This document shows, piece after piece, positions 45,344-53,996 of a DNA stretch of 64,000 nt (position 1 is its first letter; the number at the start of each line of letters is the position of its first letter). The notes below the pieces were generated by a model. The model had not been told where the DNA came from. It worked only from the letters and a program-made list of their open reading frames with translations, and made no database searches. The DNA is taken from the NCBI GenBank assembly GCA_002368175.1, contig AP018172.1:8001001-8065000 (forward strand), in the 5' to 3' direction. A program made the position numbers and the translations under genes. The stretch comes from Calothrix sp. NIES-2098 (GTDB taxonomy: Bacteria; Cyanobacteriota; Cyanobacteriia; Cyanobacteriales; Nostocaceae).

Positions 45344-47074
45344 TCACACTTCATTACTCAGCGGTATTTGGATTGCAAAACAGGTACGGTTTGACCCGCT
45401 TTCAACCTCGATTGTTCCTCCTAAGTGTTTGGTAAGTTTCTGTACTAATGCTAAACCCAATCCAGTACCACCCTGCTTCCAGGGATCGTTACTGGGAATG
45501 CGGTAAAACTTATCGAAAATTCGGGGTATTTCAGCACTAGGAATTTCTACACCAGAATTAATCACTTGAAATTGGATATTGTGAGCTTTTAATTGGGCGG
45601 AAATAGTAATTTCTGCATCTGGAGGGCTGAATTTACAGGCATTGGTGAGCAGTTCTATTAAAATACGTTCTAGGCTGAATGGATCGCAGGCTACTAAAGG
45701 AAGATTAGCTGCTACGCTGAGACGCAACTTTTGCTCGCAAGAATTACGGTTGCGTGCTTTAAAGACTTCTACCACTCGCCACAGCCATTGCTGTACTTGA
45801 ATAGTTTCAAGTACTAAAGGCTTTGCACCTGTATCTAACCTTTGCAAATCTAAGAAGTTACTAATGAGATTAATTTCGCGATCGCACTCATTATCTAAAA
45901 TTTCATAATAGCGAGATGCTTTCGAGCGTTCTGCTTGTGGCTTTGTCATTTCTGACAAAAAGTTTTGCTCTTGATTTAGTGCAATTCCCAGCATTTGAAT
46001 CGCCATTTTCATATTAGTTAATGGTGTACGTAATTCGTGGGAAACCGTACTTAGAAATTCATCTTTGAGGCGATTGAGGCTTTCCATTTCCTCTAATTGC
46101 GCCTGCACAGCTTCTTGGCTATCTTTTAAAGCAACTTCTGCTAACTTACGCTCTGTAATATCTATGCAGCATCCAATGTAACCTACAAACTTGCCATTGG
46201 GCGTAAACCTAGGAACGCCACTATCTAAAATCCAACGATATTCTCCATCATGTCGTTTGAGGCGATATTCCATCTCAAATTTGCCTCTTGCATGAAAAGC
46301 AGAATCATAGATTTCTTGGCAAAATTCTTGGTCTTGTGGATGTACTCCTTCCAGCCAGCCTAATCCTTGCTGCTGCTCCATACTACGTCCCGTAAATTTT
46401 AACCAAGATTGATTAAAAAAGGTAAACAGTCCATCAATTCCTGCCATCCATAACATTACTGGTGCAGTATTAGCCATCGTGTGAAAGCGTTGTTCGCTTT
46501 CTCGTAAAGCATCTTCTGCCTGTTTGTGCGCAGTAATATCTTCTAAAACCATGAGAATATGGGGATTTTTTCGCGGACATTTCTCAATAGAGTCAGCATC
46601 TATAAGATACTTTTCATCCTCATCAAGTAAAAACCGCGCTACAACTTTTACCCACAAAATCTTACTGGCAGGACAATCTAAACGAAATTCCCAGTTGGCA
46701 GTTTCACTATGAGATGAATTATTAAATAAGTCTCTAAACGCATCAAATAATCTTTGTTTATCTGAATGTTCAAATAAGTTAAAAACAGACGTATTAATCA
46801 ATTCTTCTACGGTGTAGCCGAGACATTTGGCACCAAACTGATTAACAGATAAAATTATTCCACTGGTATCCAAACTGAAATATACAGAAGGAATATTTTC
46901 ATAAAGCCTACGGTAGAACTTAAGTTCCTCTTGGTGAGGATACAGAGTTTCTGATGGAGAAATTTCTAAATCACAGGCTCGTTCAGGTACAAGTTCCAAG
47001 TGTGCAGGCGTTGCATACAAGATATCTTGTTGTTCGCGAGTGTTATGCCATACCGATTGCTGATTGCGGCTCAT
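45344..47074 (-). CDS. PAS-domain sensor histidine kinase
   Basis: 576 residues from ATG 47074 (a TTG 39 bases upstream is an alternative). Two PAS domains at about residues 45-175 and 185-315 (the second with a PAC piece GEYRWILDSGVPRF...GCCIDITERK). Dimerisation/phosphoacceptor box STVSHELRTPL at about 348, N-box LLTNACKFSPP, G1 near FDKFYR and G2 GTGLGLALVQKL. No membrane segment, so it senses a cytoplasmic signal. No response-regulator gene is adjacent. It lies upstream of the PP2C gene on the same strand, with a repeat-bearing 336-base gap between. Confidence 0.92.
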   Translation of the reverse strand: MSRNQQSVWHNTREQQDILYATPAHLELVPERACDLEISPSETLYPHQEELKFYRRLYENIPSVYFSLDTSGIILSVNQFGAKCLGYTVEELINTSVFNLFEHSDKQRLFDAFRDLFNNSSHSETANWEFRLDCPASKILWVKVVARFLLDEDEKYLIDADSIEKCPRKNPHILMVLEDITAHKQAEDALRESEQRFHTMANTAPVMLWMAGIDGLFTFFNQSWLKFTGRSMEQQQGLGWLEGVHPQDQEFCQEIYDSAFHARGKFEMEYRLKRHDGEYRWILDSGVPRFTPNGKFVGYIGCCIDITERKLAEVALKDSQEAVQAQLEEMESLNRLKDEFLSTVSHELRTPLTNMKMAIQMLGIALNQEQNFLSEMTKPQAERSKASRYYEILDNECDREINLISNFLDLQRLDTGAKPLVLETIQVQQWLWRVVEVFKARNRNSCEQKLRLSVAANLPLVACDPFSLERILIELLTNACKFSPPDAEITISAQLKAHNIQFQVINSGVEIPSAEIPRIFDKFYRIPSNDPWKQGGTGLGLALVQKLTKHLGGTIEVESGSNRTCFAIQIPLSNEV

Positions 47075-47434
47075 AAGACTGAATAACTTGCACCCAAAGA
47101 CTGATACAGACAAGGGCAGGAATAAAAAAAGATTATTATACTGTTTCTAAATTGTTTTTTGCTCTAAAGAACCAAAAACTTATGTAACAAATATAATCAC
47201 TATTTTGTCATTTGTAATTTTTAGTTCAAAGTAATCAATAAATATGTTTAGTAAAATACATTATTTTATTTTTTTAATTTAAAAATCCAAACTCATCTCA
47301 GAACTGCTGTTTAAAAGCAGTTTAGATCGGATTATCTTTCTTAGTAATCTCTTAAAAAAGAATAAGCAATATTACTTATTTGAGTCAGTAATTTAGCAGG
47401 TAAATATTCGATCGATTCACTAATTTGTAGCTAT
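47075..47434. other. AT-rich intergenic gap upstream of the histidine kinase
   Basis: About 360 bases with long AT runs and no frame or clear hairpin. A perfect AT-rich pattern AAGATTATTATACTG near 47128 could hold promoter elements for the histidine kinase gene, but no site can be defended. Confidence 0.4.
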
Positions 47435-48010
47435 TCAACCAAGAAAAATTTCTAGTTCAGCACGGGTGAGGTCACGCCACTGCCCTGGTTGTAGATTATG
47501 TAATTGTAAGTGAGCGATACTTACCCTAACCAATCGCAGAGTTGGGAACCCTACAGCCGCAGTCATTCGCCGCACCTGACGATTTTTTCCTTCAGTTAAA
47601 GTTATTTCTAGCCAAGCTGTAGGTACATTTTTCCGAAACCTAATTGGGGGATTGCGATCGCCTACAGATGGTTCTTCTAATAATAAGCGGACTTTTGCTG
47701 GTCGAGTGCGGTAATCTTGAATTTTTATACCTGTTTGCAATTTATTGATAGCCTCGGCATCCGGAATTCGTTCTACCTGCGCCCAATAAGTACGTTCGTG
47801 CCCAAATCGAGGATTGGCAAGACGATGTTGCAATTGTCCATTGTTCGTCAACAGTAGTAACCCTTCACTATCCCAATCTAAACGCCCTACAGGATACACA
47901 TCAGGCACGGGAATATAGTCTTTCAGGGTACGGTGTTTGGGAGTTTCCTGCGTAAATTGGCTCAGAACGCCATAGGGTTTGTGAAAAATAATATATCTGT
48001 ATTTGGACAT
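47435..48010 (-). CDS. rluE: 23S rRNA pseudouridine synthase, RluE-like
   Basis: 191 residues of the RsuA/RluB/E/F family, without an N-terminal S4 domain as is normal for RluE. Catalytic aspartate in VGRLDWDSEGLLLLT (about 42), YWAQVERIP as the central strand, and the family motif EGKNRQVRRMTAAVGFPTLRLVRVSIAHLQL near the C-terminus. The start MSKYRYIIFHKPYGVLSQF is conserved. It modifies a uridine in 23S rRNA (E. coli U2457). Monocistronic. Confidence 0.9.
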   Translation of the reverse strand: MSKYRYIIFHKPYGVLSQFTQETPKHRTLKDYIPVPDVYPVGRLDWDSEGLLLLTNNGQLQHRLANPRFGHERTYWAQVERIPDAEAINKLQTGIKIQDYRTRPAKVRLLLEEPSVGDRNPPIRFRKNVPTAWLEITLTEGKNRQVRRMTAAVGFPTLRLVRVSIAHLQLHNLQPGQWRDLTRAELEIFLG

Positions 48011-48147
48011 AGGGCATTGGTCATTTTGTTATTTGTTCCTTTGCTTCCTTGTTCTCCCTATCTTCCCTATTTCCCACACCCCGCGCCGACTGACAGAATT
48101 AAGCAAGAGCTTGGGCATTCTAAGAACAAGAATACAGTCAAGGGTGA

Positions 48148-49023
48148 ATGATGCCAAGTTCCAAAATCTGTCGGCGGTCTTTCTTGTTTTTGGGAGGTGC
48201 TGCCTTGGCATACGGATTAACACTAGCACTACCAGTTACAGCTCAACCTGTACAAGTGAAGAAGGGTAAGGTTAACGGTATTTCTTTTTATCAAACAATT
48301 ATCGATCTCACTGATCCCAATACTTTCATGACTATTGGATTAGCAAATAATGCAACTTTTGCTAACACTATGCAGAAAACCAGTGGTGATGAAGAATTTA
48401 ACAACCTAGTAGCCCGTCATCGTGCTGCTGTCATTGCTAATGGTACTTTTTTTGCGAAAAATGCCCAAAAAACAGTCATGGGTAATATGGTGGCAGAAGG
48501 TAGATTTCTGAAATACAGCCAGTGGGAAAACTTTGGTACAACCTTAGGGTTGCGAGTCGGGAATCAACCAGAAATGGTGACAGCAAGAGTTGATGGTAAA
48601 CCTCAATGGCATCAACATTGGTTTTCAATCACCTGCGGCCCTAGACTTTTACGCCAAGGAGAGATTTGGCTGCAACCAACTATTGAAGGCTTCAAAGATC
48701 CTGCTGTTTTAGGCACTGGTGCGCGGACAGCAATTGGGTTTCCTGTTGATGGAAAAAAGCTGTTTTTGGTAAATTTTGATATTGCCTTAAATTTGCAGCA
48801 AGAAGCGCAAGCGATGAAAGCCATTGGCTGTTATGAAGCAATGAATTTAGATGGTGGTGCATCGAAAGCTTTAGCTGCCAATGGTAAAATTTTAGTCCCT
48901 GCTGGAAGGCCACTGACGAATGTAATTGTGGTCTATGATACTAAGAATCCTGCGCCAAGAACTTTACAACAAGCATGGGTCAGGTTTCAAAAAGGCAATC
49001 GCTCGGCACTCGCTGGTGGTTAA
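48148..49023 (+). CDS. Tat-exported phosphodiester glycosidase family protein
   Basis: 291 residues. The leader has a twin-arginine motif RRSFLFLGG with a hydrophobic core and an Ala-x-Gln ending near residue 33 (VTAQP). The body has the NAGPA/phosphodiester-glycosidase pattern: IDLTDPNTFMTIGLANN, AVIANGTFFAKN, GPRLLRQGEI, ARTAIGFPVDGKKLFLV and the catalytic-loop AMNLDGGASKALAANGKIL. It should act outside the cytoplasm on a phosphodiester-linked sugar. ATG 48148 is immediately followed by ATG 48151; AGGGTG is just upstream. Monocistronic. Confidence 0.88.
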   Translation: MMPSSKICRRSFLFLGGAALAYGLTLALPVTAQPVQVKKGKVNGISFYQTIIDLTDPNTFMTIGLANNATFANTMQKTSGDEEFNNLVARHRAAVIANGTFFAKNAQKTVMGNMVAEGRFLKYSQWENFGTTLGLRVGNQPEMVTARVDGKPQWHQHWFSITCGPRLLRQGEIWLQPTIEGFKDPAVLGTGARTAIGFPVDGKKLFLVNFDIALNLQQEAQAMKAIGCYEAMNLDGGASKALAANGKILVPAGRPLTNVIVVYDTKNPAPRTLQQAWVRFQKGNRSALAGG

Positions 49024-49155
49024 CTTAGAGGTACAAGATTGCGATCGCAGCAAAAACAATAACAGCAAAAGGCTGAACGCTGGCCTCAAAAGTTGCGTCA
49101 GTTGGGGATTGAACCTGATGACATTTAATCAACAGCAGTCGTCTCTTCTATGATA

Positions 49156-49183
49156 AGAAAAAACCCCGACCCAAGAGTCGGGG
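49156..49183 (-). terminator. Minus-strand hairpin/T-tract, unit 1
   Basis: A 7-base-pair stem CCCCGAC/GTCGGGG (49164-49170 with 49177-49183). On the minus strand it is followed by a run of Ts (complement of 49156-49163), which is the intrinsic-terminator layout. On the plus strand no T-run follows, so it does not look like the terminator of the glycosidase gene at 48148-49023. Confidence 0.7.
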
Positions 49184-49275
49184 AATATCGTGTAGGTTCA
49201 ATGTATACCTGTATTCTTTGTACCAAGTAAAAATGAAGAAAATCTGAGGATTGATGAGCAACCAGATATTTCTAT

Positions 49276-49306
49276 CAAAATAAAAACCCCGATCGGGCAA
49301 TCGGGG
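49276..49306 (-). terminator. Minus-strand hairpin/T-tract, unit 2
   Basis: A 7-base-pair stem CCCCGAT/ATCGGGG (49287-49293 with 49300-49306), again followed on the minus strand by a T-rich run (complement of 49276-49286). Each of the two hairpins is preceded, on the minus strand, by a similar upstream block. Together they could end two short untranslated transcripts; see the findings. Confidence 0.65.
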
Positions 49307-49507
49307 TAATATTCTAATTCCGTCTTATTTTTAGACATTATTTTTTTAACAGATAAATGTGAAGAAAATGTGAGGTCTAAGGATGATCTGCTTGCCGATG
49401 GCAGCTTGCTCATTCTCAACATGGAAGGGATAGGCGACCCACTCACCTCAGGATTTGTTAACCCCCTTGCTCCTAGCCGTAAGCAAAATGGTACAATCTA
49501 CATCCAT

Positions 49508-49583
49508 GCTAGGGGTGCCGGAATAACAAGGCTGAGATCACACCCTTAACACCTGAGTCTGGGTAATACCAGCGGAGGGAAGC
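49508..49583 (+). promoter_or_regulatory. TPP riboswitch (THI box)
   Basis: The conserved parts are present in order: CTAGGGGTGCC (about 49509), GGCTGAGATCACACCC (about 49530), and ACCTGAGTCTGGGTAATACCAGCGGAGGGAAG ending near 49582, given here in pieces. It sits about 20 bases before thiC. Binding of thiamin diphosphate should block thiC expression. A GAGG ribosome binding site follows at 49592-49595, so control may act on translation. Confidence 0.95.
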
Positions 49584-49603
49584 TGTTTATCGAGGAATTC
49601 AAT

Positions 49604-50977
49604 ATGCGGACAGAATGGGTTGCCAAGCGGCGTGGGCAGAGCAATGTGACTCAAATGCACTACGCGCGTCAGGGTGTTATCACTGAAGAAATGCACTATG
49701 TCGCCCAGAGGGAAAATCTTCCCGCCGATCTCATTCGTGAGGAAGTGGCGCGGGGAAGGATGATTATCCCAGCTAATATTAATCACACTAACCTAGAGCC
49801 AATGTGCATTGGCATTGCTTCTAAATGTAAAGTAAATGCCAATATTGGAGCTTCACCCAACTCTTCCAATCTTCAAGAAGAAGTAGATAAGCTGAAACTA
49901 GCAGTGAAGTATGGTGCTGATACTGTGATGGACTTATCCACAGGCGGCGGTAATTTGGATGAAATTCGTACCGCTATTATCAACGCCTCACCTGTCCCGA
50001 TTGGGACAGTACCAGTTTACCAGGCTTTAGAAAGCGTCCACGGCACTATTGAAAAACTTACCCCTGATGACTTTCTTCATGTCATCGAAAAACACGCCCA
50101 GCAAGGAGTAGACTACCAAACTATCCACGCGGGAATTTTGTTAGAGCATTTGCCCTTGGTGAGAAGCCGCATCACTGGAATTGTCTCTCGTGGCGGTGGT
50201 ATTTTGGCAAGGTGGATGTTATATCATCACAAACAAAATCCTCTATACACCCACTTCCGGGACATTATTGAAATTTTCAAGAAGTATGATGTCTCCTTTA
50301 GTTTAGGTGATTCCCTACGCCCTGGCTGCACTCATGATGCCTCAGATGCTGCGCAATTAGCAGAATTGAAAACCCTTGGACAGCTCACCCGTAGAGCCTG
50401 GGAAGATAACGTACAGGTGATGGTAGAAGGCCCTGGACACGTACCAATGGATCAAATTGAGTTTAACGTCCGCAAGCAAATGGAAGAGTGTTCTGAAGCG
50501 CCTTTCTACGTGCTGGGGCCATTGGTGACAGATATTGCTCCTGGTTATGACCACATTACCTCAGCTATAGGCGCAGCAATGGCTGGTTGGTACGGTACAG
50601 CAATGCTATGCTATGTCACACCTAAAGAACACCTAGGATTGCCGAATGCCGAAGATGTCCGTAATGGGTTAATAGCTTATAAGATAGCTGCACACGCGGC
50701 TGATATCGCAAGACATCGCCCAGGGGCTAGGGATAGAGATGATGAACTCTCCAAAGCCCGTTATAACTTTGACTGGAACCGTCAGTTTGAATTAGCACTC
50801 GACCCAGAAAGAGCTAAAGAATACCACGACGAAACTTTACCAGCAGATATTTATAAAACTGCTGAGTTCTGTTCGATGTGCGGGCCTAAGTTCTGTCCAA
50901 TGCAAACTAAAGTTGATGCTGATGCATTGACAGAGTTAGAAAAATTCTTGGCAAAAGAAGCTGTTACCCAATCTTAA
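49604..50977 (+). CDS. thiC: Phosphomethylpyrimidine synthase ThiC
   Basis: 457 residues, full length. MRTEWVAKRRGQSNVTQMHYARQGVIT is the conserved start, GNLDEIR, YQTIHAGI and DSLRPGC occur in the barrel, and the 4Fe-4S-binding CSMCGPKFCPMQ motif is at the C-terminus (about 424). ThiC rearranges aminoimidazole ribotide to the hydroxymethylpyrimidine of thiamin. It is regulated by the TPP riboswitch just upstream. ATG 49604 has GAGG nine bases upstream. Confidence 0.97.
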   Translation: MRTEWVAKRRGQSNVTQMHYARQGVITEEMHYVAQRENLPADLIREEVARGRMIIPANINHTNLEPMCIGIASKCKVNANIGASPNSSNLQEEVDKLKLAVKYGADTVMDLSTGGGNLDEIRTAIINASPVPIGTVPVYQALESVHGTIEKLTPDDFLHVIEKHAQQGVDYQTIHAGILLEHLPLVRSRITGIVSRGGGILARWMLYHHKQNPLYTHFRDIIEIFKKYDVSFSLGDSLRPGCTHDASDAAQLAELKTLGQLTRRAWEDNVQVMVEGPGHVPMDQIEFNVRKQMEECSEAPFYVLGPLVTDIAPGYDHITSAIGAAMAGWYGTAMLCYVTPKEHLGLPNAEDVRNGLIAYKIAAHAADIARHRPGARDRDDELSKARYNFDWNRQFELALDPERAKEYHDETLPADIYKTAEFCSMCGPKFCPMQTKVDADALTELEKFLAKEAVTQS

Positions 50978-51351
50978 ATTACTCAAGTAGGGTGGGCGTT
51001 GCCGACCCTACTACTAATTTTCATGTTCCACAATAATGCAACGTCAAAAATTGCTTTGATATCAAGCGGTAAAATAAATCCTACTCACTTTTTTTGAACA
51101 TTAAACCCTCTCTTGAGATATCCCTGTTCTGTCATTTTCGCAAAACAATAATCTTAGTTAAACATTGGAATCTTGATTTAATCAAGCATTGAACTTTTAT
51201 TTGCTAATAAAAACTAAAATTTCTAGCCAAAAACGGAAAATTCAAGCTCCAAAAGACTTTCACCGATAGGCTTTTCCTACTTTGACATAAAAAAATATCC
51301 CCTACCCCATTCAAGGTAGGGGGTTTAGTGAATTTTATATCTTTTGTAAAA
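50978..51351. other. Intergenic region after thiC with a hairpin
   Basis: Contains a hairpin AGTAGGGT/ACCCTACT (50986-50993 with 51005-51012), which could terminate thiC though no T-run follows, then an AT-rich stretch with no gene. The minus-strand frame at 51204-51461 is not credible. The last 60 bases contain the terminator of the DUF1232 gene. Confidence 0.5.
51287..51323 (-). terminator. Terminator of the DUF1232 gene
   Basis: An 8-base-pair stem CCCCTACC/GGTAGGGG (51299-51306 with 51315-51322). On the minus strand it is followed by a T-run (complement of 51287-51296). It lies 29 bases past the minus-strand stop at 51352. Confidence 0.85.
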
Positions 51352-51663
51352 CTACTTAACAGAGACAGCATCAACATCGATAGTGCTTGCGGTGGAGGTA
51401 GAATCCTCAGAAGTGTTTGGGTTATCAACGTTGATACCCTTACGGGCTTTCCAGCCTTCAATAACTAATCCAGACACCTCAGTAACTAACAGGGTCAACA
51501 GTAAAACATCATCAACTTCTCCCACAATGGGTATAAAATCTGGGGCGATATCAATAGGACTGAGAATATAAACAATAGTTCCTAAAATTACCCACCAACG
51601 GTACTTTGGATTCCGAAGCAGATCGCGATACCAAGTGTAAACTGATTGGATTGAAAATTTCAT
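51352..51663 (-). CDS. DUF1232 (YkvA-like) membrane protein
   Basis: 103 residues. The DUF1232 core is RDLLRNPKYRWWVILGTIVYILSPIDIAPDFIPIVGEVDDVLLL, with the SPIDIAPDFIP signature and two membrane segments (about 23-40 and 50-72). The polar C-terminus (TSEDSTSTASTIDV) is variable. Function unknown. GGAGG is well placed before ATG 51663. Confidence 0.9.
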   Translation of the reverse strand: MKFSIQSVYTWYRDLLRNPKYRWWVILGTIVYILSPIDIAPDFIPIVGEVDDVLLLTLLVTEVSGLVIEGWKARKGINVDNPNTSEDSTSTASTIDVDAVSVK

Positions 51664-51913
51664 GTTTTTAACCTCCAGTTACCTTTAATTTTGACAAATT
51701 ATTCTTAAAAATCCTGGTGGGAATAACCGCCCAACTTAGTCTGGAAGATGCGACACTCATCTTTCAGGAAATATGGCTGTTCTTTTTTAACGTAAAATTT
51801 TTCACAAATATTGTATGAATATCTTATGTGAGAATACTAACAACCTAAGTATTTATTTTGCTTATTGAGCGTAAATTTACTTAATTTAAGCTAGAGAAAA
51901 ACGTAACTTAACG

Positions 51914-52153
51914 ATGAACAAGCATGATTTCGGCATATTTAAAACGTTTCCTCTACAGATGGTTCTCATTATGCCGTTTGTCTTGCAAATCTTTGCAGCA
52001 ATGGATTTAGTAAGCTACTTGTCATTTAATGAATGGACAAAAAGCTGTCAACGACTTATCCCTCTTCTAAGAAACAGAAATGTTTCTTTACATCCATTGG
52101 GAATGCGATTGCTTTCCTCAGACGCTTTTGTTACTTCAGGGAAAGAAAAATAG
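51914..52153 (+). pseudogene. N-terminal fragment of a hybrid sensor kinase gene
   Basis: Residues FPLQMVLIMPFVLQIFAAMDLVSYLSF form a first membrane segment that strongly resembles the start of cyanobacterial CHASE-type sensor kinases. The expected continuation NGQKAVNDLSLF is encoded at 52032-52067 in another frame, so a frameshift lies between about 52025 and 52032; that frame then stops at 52068-52070. Beyond it, homology cannot be followed and an IS element begins. The C-terminal part of what appears to be the same gene lies at 53248-53785. This is a dead kinase gene, not an 80-residue protein. Confidence 0.75.
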
Positions 52154-52161
52154 TCAGAAAT

Positions 52162-53205
52162 TCAACTGGCGATGGGGAAACTGATTGGAGAAGCACGAAA
52201 ATCATTCATGAAACCAATTAATTTCAAAAAGCAACGTTTCATGCCAGGAATGTTAAAGACTGTGAGCCAAGGTTGAATCAAACAGTAAAAAATATATGGT
52301 TGAATAATCAATCTTAGGTTATTTAAGGCACTCTTCCATGTAGTGCCGGATTCCCAGTAAGGATGTTTGCTATATACAGCAAGATTAGAGTCTGTACAAG
52401 TTGATACTCCCACAGTAGATGTTGTGCTTGATTGCTGATGAAATTGGAAGTAACTGGCTTGAATACTGACTAATAGATAGGCACTAAAAATAATTTCCCA
52501 CCACCGTTCAATACTAGCATAATCAGTTAGGCGGAAATCAGCCCAGGAGCGAATTGCAACGATAAACTCCAGTTCTAACTTTTCTAGATAGCTGATTACA
52601 GCTCCACTTTCTCCGTACAAACTATCCGCTAAAACTAACTTGATTTTAAATCCCCATTCTTTCAACTCTTGAATAATCTCTATTGCTATTTGGGGTTTAC
52701 TCTTATATTCATCTCCTGATTTCATGCGGTTTTTAGGCTTAAATATTTTAAACATTAATGGATAAGTAATCCCATCTACTACCCCATAAGCATTTACTGA
52801 TACTATTCCATTCTCTGTCTTGCCTAAATTTCCAATATATTGGCGAGTTACATAATCTGTTGCTTTCCCCTTTTTCTTGTCTCCTGTTTCGTCAATACAT
52901 AAAATTATTTCTCTTTCTCCAATCAATATTTTTGTTAACCACAGCCTAATTTCTCTTAACTTTTTGACATCCCACAGTGCATCTCTCAAAAAATGATGTA
53001 GTGATTGACCGTCTTTTAACTCTGCTATTTTCGCTATCTCTGGTAGCGATTTATTCCGGATTTCTGAGAGCATTCCCAAGTGTAAATATTTGAATGCTTC
53101 AAAATTTCTTACATCCTCAAATAATGAATCATAGTGTTGACAGTAGTTATCGATGAATGCGACTGTGCTTGCTGCCTGTCTGCGTGGCGTAACCATCCCC
53201 TTCAA
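52162..53205 (-). mobile_element. IS701-family-like element with internally deleted transposase
   Basis: One frame of 347 codons covers the N-terminus (AFIDNYCQHYDSLFEDVRNFEAFKYLHLGMLSEIRNKSLPEIAKI), DDE-type features (ILCIDETGDKKKGKATDYV, VLADSLYGES), and the C-terminus (WADFRLTDYASIERWWEIIFSAYL). Full-length relatives have roughly 100 more residues between FIVAIRS and WADFRLTDY; here the two are fused directly near residue 220, in frame, so the element is probably immobile. No terminal inverted repeat or target duplication could be defined by eye. It lies inside the kinase pseudogene; HIP1 sites are absent from it. Confidence 0.85.
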
Positions 53206-53247
53206 TTACTGTTTCCGATTTCCTTCCTGATTATACTCCTCCCGTAG

Positions 53248-53785
53248 TAACAAAAGAGGGATGAAAGTACGCTGTTGATTTTGCAACACCGTCTCAAAGA
53301 CAAACTAGAACGTCCAGCAATTGCCGTCATTCGCGATTACGGTCACTTGCTCCAAGTAGAATGCTATCCCGGACAACTCAATCAAGTTTTGATGAATATT
53401 TGGGTGAATGCCATAAATGCTTTAGACGAATTAAATCTCAAGCGCACCGATCTAGAGATAGAAGAAAATCCCAGGCAAATTACCATTCGCACCTCAGTTA
53501 ACGATTCGCAATGGGTGGAAATTGCGTTGGCGAAGCCCCGCTGAAGGCATCGCTGATAACGCCTTAGGAATGCCAGAAGACGTGAAAAACCGCATCTTCA
53601 ATCCCTTCTTCACCACTAAACCCGTGGGTAAAGGCACAGGTATGGGCATGGCAATCGGCTATCAAATTATTAACGAAAAACATCAAGGCAAATTGTTGTG
53701 TTTTTCTATCCTGGGTGAAGGAACTGAATTTGTCATTCAATTGCCTATCCAGCAGCAAGTTAGCACAGCAGCCTCAAGGACTTAA
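53248..53785 (+). pseudogene. C-terminal ATPase fragment of the sensor kinase gene, frameshifted
   Basis: From DESTLLILQHRLK (about 53253) the sequence is a histidine-kinase HATPase domain: N-box ECYPGQLNQVLMNIWVNAINAL, then DNALGMPEDVKNRIFNPFF, G2 GKGTGMGMAIGYQII and GTEFVIQLPIQQ. The two halves are in different frames. They are separated by a 22-base insertion at 53527-53548. Removing it would restore EIAIADNALGMPED. The fragment therefore continues the gene whose start is at 51914, disrupted by the IS701-like element. Confidence 0.8.
53527..53548. repeat. 22-base REP-like insertion inside a HIP1 site
   Basis: The bases at 53527-53548 (TTGGCGAAGCCCCGCTGAAG plus GC) interrupt the kinase coding sequence. 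Flanks GCG (53524-53526) and ATCGC (53549-53553) would together make the octamer GCGATCGC. The insert length is not a multiple of three and causes the frameshift. Confidence 0.7.
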
Positions 53786-53996
53786 CGCCATTTTTTATTA
53801 AAACTTTTACAGCTAAACTAACTCTCAAATCCTGATATTCTTGCCTCTAACTTACTAAGCACAATTCTCTAGCCCACATTACCTTTTCAGTTTTTCGAGA
53901 AATTTATTTTTTGGAAGCCCCTCATTTTGCATTAATCTCTAGAATTAAAATGCTTTAGCAAATTTGCTCTAGATATGGCGGGAGGAGATTGAAACA

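Noticed and set aside
49198..49446. An 82-codon minus-strand gene
   Set aside because: The frame overlaps a hairpin/T-tract unit and has no domain or start signal.
51914..52153. An independent 79-residue protein gene
   Set aside because: It reads as the first membrane segment of a sensor kinase, and the following residues are in another frame.
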